Shown here piece by piece: positions 56,808-64,000 of a stretch of DNA of 64,000 nt; the stretch's first letter is position 1; every line of letters begins with the position of its first letter. The DNA lies in assembly GCA_947504025.1 (NCBI GenBank), contig CANNFX010000001.1, forward strand, positions 558,001 through 622,000. The letters run 5' to 3'. The notes under the pieces were generated by a model that saw nothing but the letters and a program-made list of their open reading frames with translations, had not been told where the DNA came from and did not search any database. This DNA is from an uncultured Sphingomonadaceae bacterium (GTDB lineage Bacteria; Pseudomonadota; Alphaproteobacteria; Sphingomonadales; Sphingomonadaceae). Made by a program: the position numbers and the translations under genes.

Positions 56808-58163
56808 ATGAGTGATAACGCCAAGCTTACTCGCGGTTCGATACGCGGCCATCTGGTGACCCAAACACTCCCGATGATAATCGGGATCGCCGCGATGATG
56901 TCAGTTGGTTTGGTCGACGCCTATTTTATCGGGCAACTGGGCAGTGCTGAGCTGGCAGCGATCAGCTTCATTTTTCCGATCAGCGTAGCCATCGTCAGCC
57001 TTGGCGTTGGTATTTCGGTAGGGATCAACTCGGTCGTGGCCCGTGCGCTGGGCGCAGGTGACGATGATGAAGCCGCGCGGCGAGGCAATTTCGGGATTGC
57101 CTTTGCCATCACCCTGGGCGTGTTGGCCGGACTTGTACTGTATGCCCTTAGCGCTCCTCTGTTTCGCCTGATGCAGGCGGACGAAACGCTGATGCCGCTG
57201 ATCCTCACCTATATGAAACCCTTCGCATTCGGCCTGCCGTTGATTCTGGCAATTCAGGGTGTCAACGGCGTGATGCGCGGCCAGGGTGAGGCCAAACGAA
57301 CATCCATGATCGCTATAGCCTATTCGGTCGCGAACTGGATTTTGGACCCATTGCTGATCACTGGTGCTTTCGGATTTGACGGTTACGGCGTTGCCGGAGC
57401 CGCTTATGCTACAGTTCTGGGTTGGGGCGTCGGCGCGGCAATGGCCTTCTATCTACTGCGCGGCACCGCGATCCGTTTCCACCCGCGTAGGTTGAAAGAA
57501 GCGGATTGGGTCAAAAGCCTGCGCGCTATCAGTCGAGTTGCTGGACCCGCAGCCTTCTCAAATTCGATCAATCCTATGGGCCTCGCAGTTCTGACAGCCC
57601 TGATCGCCGCTGAAGGACAAGCGGCAGTCGCAGGCTTCGGCGCGGGCGGAAGGTTACAGAGCTTTGCTACCGTGCCGCTGCTTGCCTTATCAGCGTCAAT
57701 CGGCGGGATCGTGGGACAGAATTGGGGTGCAGAACTATATCACAGGTCACGCTCGGCGCTCGTCCAAGCAGGTGCGTTTTGTCTCATTTATGGGCTGTCG
57801 ATCGCCGCTGTGCTCTTCGCAACAGGTGATTGGTTTGCCGGCTCCTTCTCGGACGACCCCGCAGTAATCGCCCAATTTACGCGTTATCTGCAGATCAGCG
57901 CATGGGGATATGCTGGTTTCGGTGTACTGATTGTCGTCAACGGCGCCTTCAACGCCATCGACCGTTCCTCATTTGCTCTGGGGCAGAGCTTCGCGCGAGT
58001 GTTCTTGATGATGCTACCTGTCGCGTGGCTCCTTCGTGGAGCATGGGGCGCAGAGGCGATCTACACTGCCGAATTGATGGCTAATCTCGCTGGCGGCATC
58101 GTCGCGGCTGGGCTGGCATGGTACCTGTTCAGCAAGTCCAAGCGAGAAGAAGCCACAACATGA
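56808..58163 (+). CDS. MATE-family efflux transporter
   Basis: A 451-residue protein with about 12 helices in two repeats. LPMIIGIAAMMSVGLVDAYFIG and VNGVMRGQGEAKRTSM are typical. It exports cationic drugs or metabolites in exchange for Na+ or H+. The start is ATG 56808 (MSDNAKL). Its stop overlaps the next gene by 4 bases, so the flavoprotein gene is coupled to it. Confidence 0.9.
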   Translation: MSDNAKLTRGSIRGHLVTQTLPMIIGIAAMMSVGLVDAYFIGQLGSAELAAISFIFPISVAIVSLGVGISVGINSVVARALGAGDDDEAARRGNFGIAFAITLGVLAGLVLYALSAPLFRLMQADETLMPLILTYMKPFAFGLPLILAIQGVNGVMRGQGEAKRTSMIAIAYSVANWILDPLLITGAFGFDGYGVAGAAYATVLGWGVGAAMAFYLLRGTAIRFHPRRLKEADWVKSLRAISRVAGPAAFSNSINPMGLAVLTALIAAEGQAAVAGFGAGGRLQSFATVPLLALSASIGGIVGQNWGAELYHRSRSALVQAGAFCLIYGLSIAAVLFATGDWFAGSFSDDPAVIAQFTRYLQISAWGYAGFGVLIVVNGAFNAIDRSSFALGQSFARVFLMMLPVAWLLRGAWGAEAIYTAELMANLAGGIVAAGLAWYLFSKSKREEATT

Positions 58164-59338
58164 CCCAGCAATATGATGCCATCATCCTCGGCGCAGGTGC
58201 CGCCGGACTCATGTGCGCGGCTGTGGCCGGTCAGCGTGAGCGCAAAGTGCTCGTCCTCGAACGATCTGAGGCGCCGGGCAAGAAAATCCTGATCTCCGGC
58301 GGCGGACGCTGTAATTTCACCAATCTCGGCGTTGCACCGGACCGCTACATTTCGGCCAATCCGCATTTCGCCAAATCGGCACTGAGCCGATATTCGGCGC
58401 AGGACTTTGTAGCACTGGTCGATAGCTACGGCATCGACTGGCATGAAAAAACGCTGGGCCAGTTGTTTTGCGACAGCTCGTCCAAGCAGATCGTCGAGAT
58501 GCTGTTGGCTGAATGCGCCAAGGGCGAGGTGACGATAAGTTGCGATATCGAAGTTGACGAAATCGTGCAGGCAGATGACGGATCATTTGCCGTCGCGGCA
58601 GGGAGCGAAACATTTGCAGCCAAATCGTTCGTTGTTGCATGCGGTGGCCCCTCAATCCCCAAGATGGGCGCGACCGGCTTTGCCTATGACCTAGCGCGGC
58701 AGTTTGGCCTCAAAGTAGTCGAGCCGCGCCCTGCCCTTGTCCCACTGACATTAGGCGGCGAAGACGTGCTGTTCCGCGAGCTGTCAGGCGTTGCCACCGA
58801 AGTGATCGCAAGAGCAGGCCAGACCGAATTCCGGGAGGCAGCGCTACTCACGCACCGCGGGCTCTCAGGCCCCGCGATCCTGCAAATCTCCTCCTATTGG
58901 AAGCACGGTGAAGAAGTCGGCATCGACTTTCTGCCGGCAATGGACGCCGATTGGCTAGCCGATATGAAGCGCGATTATCCGCGCGCCAGCATTGCCGGCC
59001 TGCTCAAGGAGTATCTTCCCGCCCGCTTAGCTGTGACGTTGGCTGAGCGGATCGGGCTTGAAGGTCCGATTCAGGGGCTGTCCGACACTACATTGCGTGA
59101 GGCAAGCACCCGTTTGGCGGACTGGCGATTTGCTCCCAATGGCACTGAGGGCTTCGCAAAAGCCGAGGTCACTGTGGGCGGCATCAGCACGTCCGAACTT
59201 TCATCGAAAACAATGGAAGCCAAACGGGTACAAAACATGTATGTGGTCGGCGAAGCCGTCGACGTGACCGGCTGGTTGGGCGGATATAATTTCCAATGGG
59301 CCTGGGCCAGTGGCTGGGCCGCCGCACAAAACCTCTGA
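58160..59338 (+). CDS. BaiN/HI0933-type FAD-dependent oxidoreductase
   Basis: A 392-residue flavoprotein. AIILGAGAAGLMCA near the N-terminus is the FAD dinucleotide loop and SGGGRCNFTN the family hallmark. GWLGGYNFQWAWASGWAA near the C-terminus also fits. Members include YhiN and BaiN-like proteins with broad or unclear substrates. The ATG at 58160 overlaps the MATE stop as ATGA. Confidence 0.9.
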   Translation: MTQQYDAIILGAGAAGLMCAAVAGQRERKVLVLERSEAPGKKILISGGGRCNFTNLGVAPDRYISANPHFAKSALSRYSAQDFVALVDSYGIDWHEKTLGQLFCDSSSKQIVEMLLAECAKGEVTISCDIEVDEIVQADDGSFAVAAGSETFAAKSFVVACGGPSIPKMGATGFAYDLARQFGLKVVEPRPALVPLTLGGEDVLFRELSGVATEVIARAGQTEFREAALLTHRGLSGPAILQISSYWKHGEEVGIDFLPAMDADWLADMKRDYPRASIAGLLKEYLPARLAVTLAERIGLEGPIQGLSDTTLREASTRLADWRFAPNGTEGFAKAEVTVGGISTSELSSKTMEAKRVQNMYVVGEAVDVTGWLGGYNFQWAWASGWAAAQNL

Positions 59339-59388
59339 CTTTTCCTTGCCTTACCGCCCCTGCGGTATCGCCGACCCCTGAGTATGTA

Positions 59389-61221
59389 ATGACTTTCGAA
59401 AATGTACCGCCGATTCTCGGCGAAGCCCTGACCAACCGCGGATATGAAGCACTGACACCGGTGCAGACCGCTGTGACCAAGGATGAAGCCGCTGGCCGTG
59501 ACCTGATTGTGTCCGCGCAAACCGGCTCGGGCAAGACGGTCGCCTTCGGCCTCGCCATGGCTGCAGAATTGCTGAAGCCGGATGGCCAGATGCCATTTGC
59601 CGACAAGCCGCTTGCGCTGGTTATTGCGCCAACGCGCGAACTCGCCCTTCAGGTGAGCCGCGAACTGACATGGCTCTACGCCAAGGCCGGCGCGCGTATC
59701 GCGACCTGTGTTGGCGGCATGGATGCCTCCAAAGAACGCCGCAATCTGCGCCACGGCGCGCATATCGTGGTCGGTACGCCAGGCCGCCTACGCGATCACC
59801 TTGAACGCGGCGCGCTCGAGCTGTCCGAACTGAAAGCGGCAGTGCTCGATGAAGCGGACGAAATGCTCGACATGGGCTTCCGCGAAGACCTCGAGGAAAT
59901 TCTCGACGCCACGAGCGACATCCGCCGGACGTTACTGTTCTCGGCGACTATGCCGAAGTCGATAGTTTCACTGGCGAAGCGTTACCAGAATGACGCACTG
60001 CGGATCTCCACAGTCGGCGATGATCGCGGACATGGCGATATTTCCTATCAGGCAGTGACTGTTTCGCCATCCGAGATTGAAAATGCCGTGGTAAACCTGC
60101 TGCGCTTCCATGAAGCGGAAACGGCAATGCTGTTCTGCGCCACGCGCGACAATGTCCGCCGCTTACATGCGACGCTGCAGGAACGTGGTTTTAAGGTTGT
60201 GGCCTTGTCGGGCGAACATTCACAGCAAGAACGCAACCAAGCGATGCAGGCCATGCGTGACAAACGGGCCCGCGTTTGCGTTGCCACCGATGTTGCTGCG
60301 CGCGGTATCGATCTTCCAACGCTTAGCTTGGTCATCCACGTCGAGGTGCCCCGCGATGCGGAGGCATTGCAGCACCGTTCTGGCCGTACTGGTCGCGCTG
60401 GTAAGAAGGGTACTGCAGTCATCATCGTGCCTTACCCGCGCCGTCGCCGGGTCGAGAGCATGCTTCGCGGAGCCAAGATCAACGCCGACTGGATCGAAGC
60501 GCCAACGCGTGAGCAGATCAATGTCCAAGACCGTGAGCGACTGCTGACTGCCCTGCTCGAACCGTCCGAATTTGAAGAAGAAGATCGTAAGCTAGCCGAA
60601 CGCCTTATGGCTGAACGCTCGCCAGAAGATATCGCCGCTGCTCTGGTCAAGGCGCACCGCGCCAAGATGCCACAGCCAGAAGAGATGTTGGCGAACACAC
60701 CGGAAGCACGCAAGGACGCGCAGAAGGACCGCCATCGCCCTGGTTTCGAAGACACCGTTTGGTTCCGCATGGATATCGGCCGCCAGCAAAACGCAGACCC
60801 TCGCTGGTTGTTGCCGCTGCTGTGCCGCCGGGGTCACATCACCCGCAACGAAGTGGGTGCGATCCGTATCGGACCGAAGGAAACATTCTTCCAGATTCCG
60901 CGTGGTATCTCTGGAAAATTTGCCGACGCCCTACAGCGCACTGCTGGTGCGGAATCAGGCGAAGACAGTGTGAATATCGAACCTTCGGCAGACGGCCCGC
61001 GGGTAGAAGCGCGTGCCAACCGCAAGAGCGGCGGTGGCGGCAAGTTCCACCGCAAGGGCAATGAAAGCGGCAGAGATCGCGGCGGTTCAGGCGGCGGCTA
61101 TCGCGGTGGCCCCGGTGGCAGCGGCAAGTATAAAGCCAAACCGAACCGCAAGAACCCCACGAAGCCACCCTTCAAAGGCAAGAAAAACTTCAAACCCGCT
61201 GGCGGCCCCAAGCCGGGCTGA
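59389..61221 (+). CDS. DEAD-box RNA helicase with DbpA-type RNA-binding domain
   Basis: A 610-residue helicase. Walker A AQTGSGKT is at 43-50, followed by the DEAD motif in LDEADEMLDMGF, SAT and HRSGRTGRAGKKG. The C-terminal part (about 455-535) has the DbpA-like domain (RRGHITRNEVGAIRIG), then a Gly/Lys/Arg-rich tail with GGSGGGYRGG. It probably helps ribosome assembly or RNA decay, as DeaD does. The ATG at 59389 gives MTFENVPP; upstream in-frame sequence overlaps the flavoprotein gene. Confidence 0.92.
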   Translation: MTFENVPPILGEALTNRGYEALTPVQTAVTKDEAAGRDLIVSAQTGSGKTVAFGLAMAAELLKPDGQMPFADKPLALVIAPTRELALQVSRELTWLYAKAGARIATCVGGMDASKERRNLRHGAHIVVGTPGRLRDHLERGALELSELKAAVLDEADEMLDMGFREDLEEILDATSDIRRTLLFSATMPKSIVSLAKRYQNDALRISTVGDDRGHGDISYQAVTVSPSEIENAVVNLLRFHEAETAMLFCATRDNVRRLHATLQERGFKVVALSGEHSQQERNQAMQAMRDKRARVCVATDVAARGIDLPTLSLVIHVEVPRDAEALQHRSGRTGRAGKKGTAVIIVPYPRRRRVESMLRGAKINADWIEAPTREQINVQDRERLLTALLEPSEFEEEDRKLAERLMAERSPEDIAAALVKAHRAKMPQPEEMLANTPEARKDAQKDRHRPGFEDTVWFRMDIGRQQNADPRWLLPLLCRRGHITRNEVGAIRIGPKETFFQIPRGISGKFADALQRTAGAESGEDSVNIEPSADGPRVEARANRKSGGGGKFHRKGNESGRDRGGSGGGYRGGPGGSGKYKAKPNRKNPTKPPFKGKKNFKPAGGPKPG

Positions 61222-61499
61222 TTCGCGAATCTGGGGCCTGCGTGTGATAATATAGTAAGCCATTGCAGGTCTTTATTGCGGTCCCCGTCGAAGCTCGGGA
61301 AAGCCACGCACCAAATATTTCCTAAGCAGGATATTTTCCGAACCATTTTGAGACATATTCGCAAGCAAGTTGCTATTCGCAGGTCTTGGCCTTGTGATTG
61401 AATCTTGCTTGAGCGATAGTGCTTCCCATGTCCCCAACGACTGATTGCGTAAATCGCAACAGCGCCGTGGGGATTTCTGTTCCTTGGGGAGTTACCTGA

Positions 61500-63062
61500 A
61501 TGAAAAAGATTAAGAATGATGGCTCGGGCGAAGCTGAAACGCACTACGCCGGTGAAGACGATCACGGCCACCCACATGGTACTGCTCCAGCAGCGCCCGA
61601 AGATCCATCCGATTTTAATCTCGACGATTATGCTGGACTTGGCTTCACCTATGCAGGGAAACCGATTGCCGATCTCGACCAAGTGGTCGATCAGATCGAT
61701 TCCGGCCGTAATACGAAGATTACAGCCAACAATACGATCACATATACTTTCGTTGACGAAGGTGATGGGCTCACCGGTATCTACAACAACCCGAAGTATG
61801 GTTTTACCGCCGGCGACGGCCTAGCCGCCTTCACCGATGCGCAGGCCGATTATGCCCGCACATCGATCGACTTATGGGACGATCTCATCGCTCCTGAATT
61901 CCGTGAAACGAATGGCCGCGGCGCTGACATCCAGTTCGCCAATTCGGCTGACCCTGCGCAGGCATATGCCTATTACCCTACCGATAAGGGCGGGTACAAG
62001 TTCTACAGCGACGTGTTCGTTGCGGACCCGACGATCAACTACACCAATGGTGATCTAAGCTTTGGCGGGTACGGCGCGACTACAATCACGCATGAACTTG
62101 GCCATACGCTGGGCCTGAGCCATCCGGGTGCGTATAACTTCGATCCAAACATTCCGTTGTCTTATGCAAATAACGCGGAATACGCTCAGGATTCGGAGCA
62201 ATATTCGATCATGTCCTATTGGGATGCGAGCGAAACCGGCGCACGGATTGTGAACTGGGGAACATTCTTCTTCAGCAACCCACAAACACCGCTCCTGCAT
62301 GACATCTATGTCATTCAATCGAAGTATGGCGCTGATCTGACGACGCGTACCGACGACACGACGTACGGTTTCAATTCGACCGCAGATCGCGAAGTATTCG
62401 ACTTTGCCGTGAACGAGCAGCCATATCTCACGATCTATGATGCTGGCGGCGAAGATACGCTCGACTTCTCGGGCTTTGAAGCAAGCACCGTGATCAATTT
62501 GAACGCCGGATCATTCTCATCCGCCGGACAAGGCAATATCACTACCGCGGATACGGCAATCGCCCTTCAGTCTCTGAATGATGCCATTGAGGTTACGTTC
62601 GGGTTGGTCGACTATTATGCTCCAATTGATCAAGGAACCATCGATGCAGTGATGGGATCGTTCATGAACGGCAATTCAGGCCGAATCGCCGGTGATTGGG
62701 GTCATGGCGGCGTGTTTGCAACGCAATATGACAACATCTCGATCGCCTATGGCACTGAGATCGAAAATGCGATCGGTACAGACTACCGCGATCTCATTAT
62801 CGCCAACGAGCTGGACAATACGCTGACCGGCAACGACGGCGATGACGTCTTCATCTTCCTGCATGGAGGAGACGACACGATCACCGACTTCGAAAGCGGC
62901 AGCGATCTTGTCGATCTTTCGGCATTCGGCATTACTGACGCGGATGTAAGCATCAGCGCCGGCATGCTCGAAGCTGATCTAAACGGCGACGGTTCAGCTG
63001 ATCTGACGCTGACGTTCAGCAACGGAGCGGACCTGGCAGCGACGGACGTGTTCTACGGCTGA
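61500..63062 (+). CDS. Serralysin-like M10 metalloprotease with RTX C-terminus
   Basis: A 520-residue secreted protease. The zinc motif HELGHTLGLSH has H198, H202 and H208 with E199 as the base, and the Met-turn is SIMSY with M238. The C-terminal region has Ca2+-binding RTX-like repeats (GNDGDDVFIF, HGGDDTITDF) and a NGDGSADLT segment. There is no N-terminal signal peptide, as expected for type I secretion. A His-rich stretch (HGHPHG) lies near residue 25. The 278-base region upstream holds no gene. The convergent HlyD gene supports type I export. Confidence 0.9.
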   Translation: MKKIKNDGSGEAETHYAGEDDHGHPHGTAPAAPEDPSDFNLDDYAGLGFTYAGKPIADLDQVVDQIDSGRNTKITANNTITYTFVDEGDGLTGIYNNPKYGFTAGDGLAAFTDAQADYARTSIDLWDDLIAPEFRETNGRGADIQFANSADPAQAYAYYPTDKGGYKFYSDVFVADPTINYTNGDLSFGGYGATTITHELGHTLGLSHPGAYNFDPNIPLSYANNAEYAQDSEQYSIMSYWDASETGARIVNWGTFFFSNPQTPLLHDIYVIQSKYGADLTTRTDDTTYGFNSTADREVFDFAVNEQPYLTIYDAGGEDTLDFSGFEASTVINLNAGSFSSAGQGNITTADTAIALQSLNDAIEVTFGLVDYYAPIDQGTIDAVMGSFMNGNSGRIAGDWGHGGVFATQYDNISIAYGTEIENAIGTDYRDLIIANELDNTLTGNDGDDVFIFLHGGDDTITDFESGSDLVDLSAFGITDADVSISAGMLEADLNGDGSADLTLTFSNGADLAATDVFYG

Positions 63063-63084
63063 TCACCTCTCCTTTAAGTCAAAA

Positions 63085-63124
63085 GAAAGGGCCGCTCCGA
63101 CAATGTCGGGGCGGCCCTTTTCTT
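63085..63124. terminator. Bidirectional terminator between the serralysin and hlyD-like genes
   Basis: AAAGGGCCGC-TCCGA and TCGGG-GCGGCCCTTT pair as a strong stem with a short loop (about 63086-63120). Both sides carry T-runs (TTTTCTTG on plus, CTTTCTTTT on minus), so it can end transcripts from both directions. Confidence 0.85.
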
Positions 63125-63138
63125 GTTCGGCTGTCAGC

Positions 63139-64000
63139 TTACTCGCGGAATGCCCGCTGTGAGAGGCGGGTAATCGGGCGCAGAATGTAATCCAGCACAC
63201 TGCGCTTCTCACCTATCAGATTAACTTCGGCCGTCATGCCCGTCCCGATAGGAAGGCGCGCACCGTTATTGTCGACGATAGCATCGGCATTTGTAGTCAC
63301 ACGAACCTCGTAATATTGCTCACCTGTCCGGTCATCCACTTGGCTATCCGGACTGATCGTCGTAACCCTGCCATCTATCCCGCCATACACGGTCGGATCA
63401 TAGGCCGTGATATTCACTTTGGCCTTTTGCCCAATGGCTATCCAACCGATATCGCTTGGCTTGATCCGCGCTGTAATAATCAAAGCATCGTCGCTCGGCA
63501 CGATTTCGATCAACGGCTCGCCAGGGCTGACGCTGCCGCCGACAGTGTTTTTGAGCACCCGGTTCACGCGGCCATCCATCGGCGAACGGAGCGTCGACCG
63601 ATCTGCCCGCTCGGCCAGCGCTGGCTGGGATTGACGATTGGTCACAAGCTCGCTCTGCGCGGCTGCAAGCTCGGCAGCAGCGGTCGAACGGAAGTCCTGC
63701 CGCGTCTGCGCCAGTGTTGCCTGCGCCTCAGCTACGGCCGACCGTGCGCGATTGATATTCGCGCGGGCCGCAGAGACTTGCGAACGCGTGGTTGCCGCAC
63801 GGCTTTGCGCTTGAATAAAGTCGATTTCCGGCACGATTTTCTCGGCGACCAATGGCCGGATTAAATCAAGCTCTTCCTGAGCAGCAGTTGCAGCGCTTTG
63901 CCTTGCTTCCAGTTCGGCGCGGGCTTCGGTTACACTGCGCTCCGCTTGCCGGACGCGTGACTGCGACGCATTTACCTGGCTTGCAAAGGTCGAACGACGA
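63139..64000 (-). CDS. HlyD-family type I secretion membrane fusion protein, 3' part
   Basis: The gene runs off the right edge; I extended its frame by hand to 64000 and it stays open, giving about 286 residues. A long coiled-coil hairpin is rich in Ala, Gln, Arg and Glu. The lipoyl-like strand SPMDGRVNRVLKN and a barrel domain (GQKAKVNITAYDPTVYGGIDG) follow. The C-terminus VLDYILRPITRLSQRAF is typical of HlyD-type adaptors. It probably pairs with an ABC transporter beyond the window to export the convergent serralysin. The N-terminal anchor is outside the window. Confidence 0.88.
   Translation of the reverse strand, partial: RRSTFASQVNASQSRVRQAERSVTEARAELEARQSAATAAQEELDLIRPLVAEKIVPEIDFIQAQSRAATTRSQVSAARANINRARSAVAEAQATLAQTRQDFRSTAAAELAAAQSELVTNRQSQPALAERADRSTLRSPMDGRVNRVLKNTVGGSVSPGEPLIEIVPSDDALIITARIKPSDIGWIAIGQKAKVNITAYDPTVYGGIDGRVTTISPDSQVDDRTGEQYYEVRVTTNADAIVDNNGARLPIGTGMTAEVNLIGEKRSVLDYILRPITRLSQRAFRE

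Noticed and set aside
61265..61388. GCAGGTCTT and TATTCGCA direct repeats upstream of the serralysin gene
   Set aside because: Each occurs twice in a 278-base gap, which is not far from chance; no clear operator layout is visible.

Overview
The window reads as a chromosomal segment of an alphaproteobacterium of the order Sphingomonadales, most likely family Erythrobacteraceae. This rests on familiarity with the protein families and not on a search. Pointers are the zwf-edd-glk-eda Entner-Doudoroff operon, DUF1465, DUF465 and DUF3297 proteins, a pyrB with a metal-site-dead pyrC partner, several TonB-dependent receptors, and many short-overlap (ATGA) gene junctions. I saw no phage, insertion sequence, CRISPR array or rRNA operon. 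One tRNA gene is present, tRNA-Leu(TAG).

Layout. 1-4.1 kb: 5' part of an OpgC-like acyltransferase, a lipoprotein amidase and a TonB-dependent receptor. 4.1-11 kb: trigger factor with an unusual Lys/Ala tail, tRNA-Leu, DUF3297, a CHAP hydrolase, der, bacterioferritin with its ferredoxin, and a DUF418 membrane protein. 11-15.1 kb: a SPOR protein diverging from a ParA-RHH-SPOR gene set. 15.1-22 kb: small membrane protein, PilZ protein, pyrB-pyrC', sppA. 20.9-27.5 kb: serS-surE-M23 peptidase-K+ channel run, DUF1761, rimO, transglutaminase. 27.5-35.2 kb: zwf-edd-glk-eda followed by a divergent PEP-carboxylase-like gene. 35-42.6 kb: L,D-transpeptidase, then rodZ, a CpoB-like gene and tilS, ptsP, two DUF465 proteins, DUF1465. 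42.6-53 kb: frameshifted glpK, metallo-hydrolase-DUF4230-nadA, EamA transporter, ene-reductase, lipB, membrane protein, PmtA-like methyltransferase, MFS transporter, arsC. 53-64 kb: siderophore receptor, orphan 2Fe-2S subunit with a class II aldolase, MATE transporter, BaiN-type flavoprotein, DEAD-box helicase, and an RTX serralysin convergent with a type I secretion adaptor (HlyD).

How parts work together. Glucose is phosphorylated (glk), oxidised (zwf), dehydrated (edd) and cleaved (eda) from one tightly overlapping operon. Iron genes (bfd, bfr, the siderophore receptor) share a recurring TGCGA-N5-TCTCA-like element that resembles a Fur box. Cell-envelope genes are abundant (rodZ, CpoB-like, L,D-transpeptidase, M23/LysM, CHAP, two SPOR proteins). 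The serralysin and HlyD probably form one export module.

The most interesting items are the ParA-RHH-SPOR locus, the PEPC-like protein with altered catalytic motifs, the frameshifted glpK, the histone-like tail on trigger factor, the iron-box family, and a perfect 19-bp palindrome upstream of the DUF1465 gene. All functional statements come from reading sequence and from knowledge of the families. No search was run.
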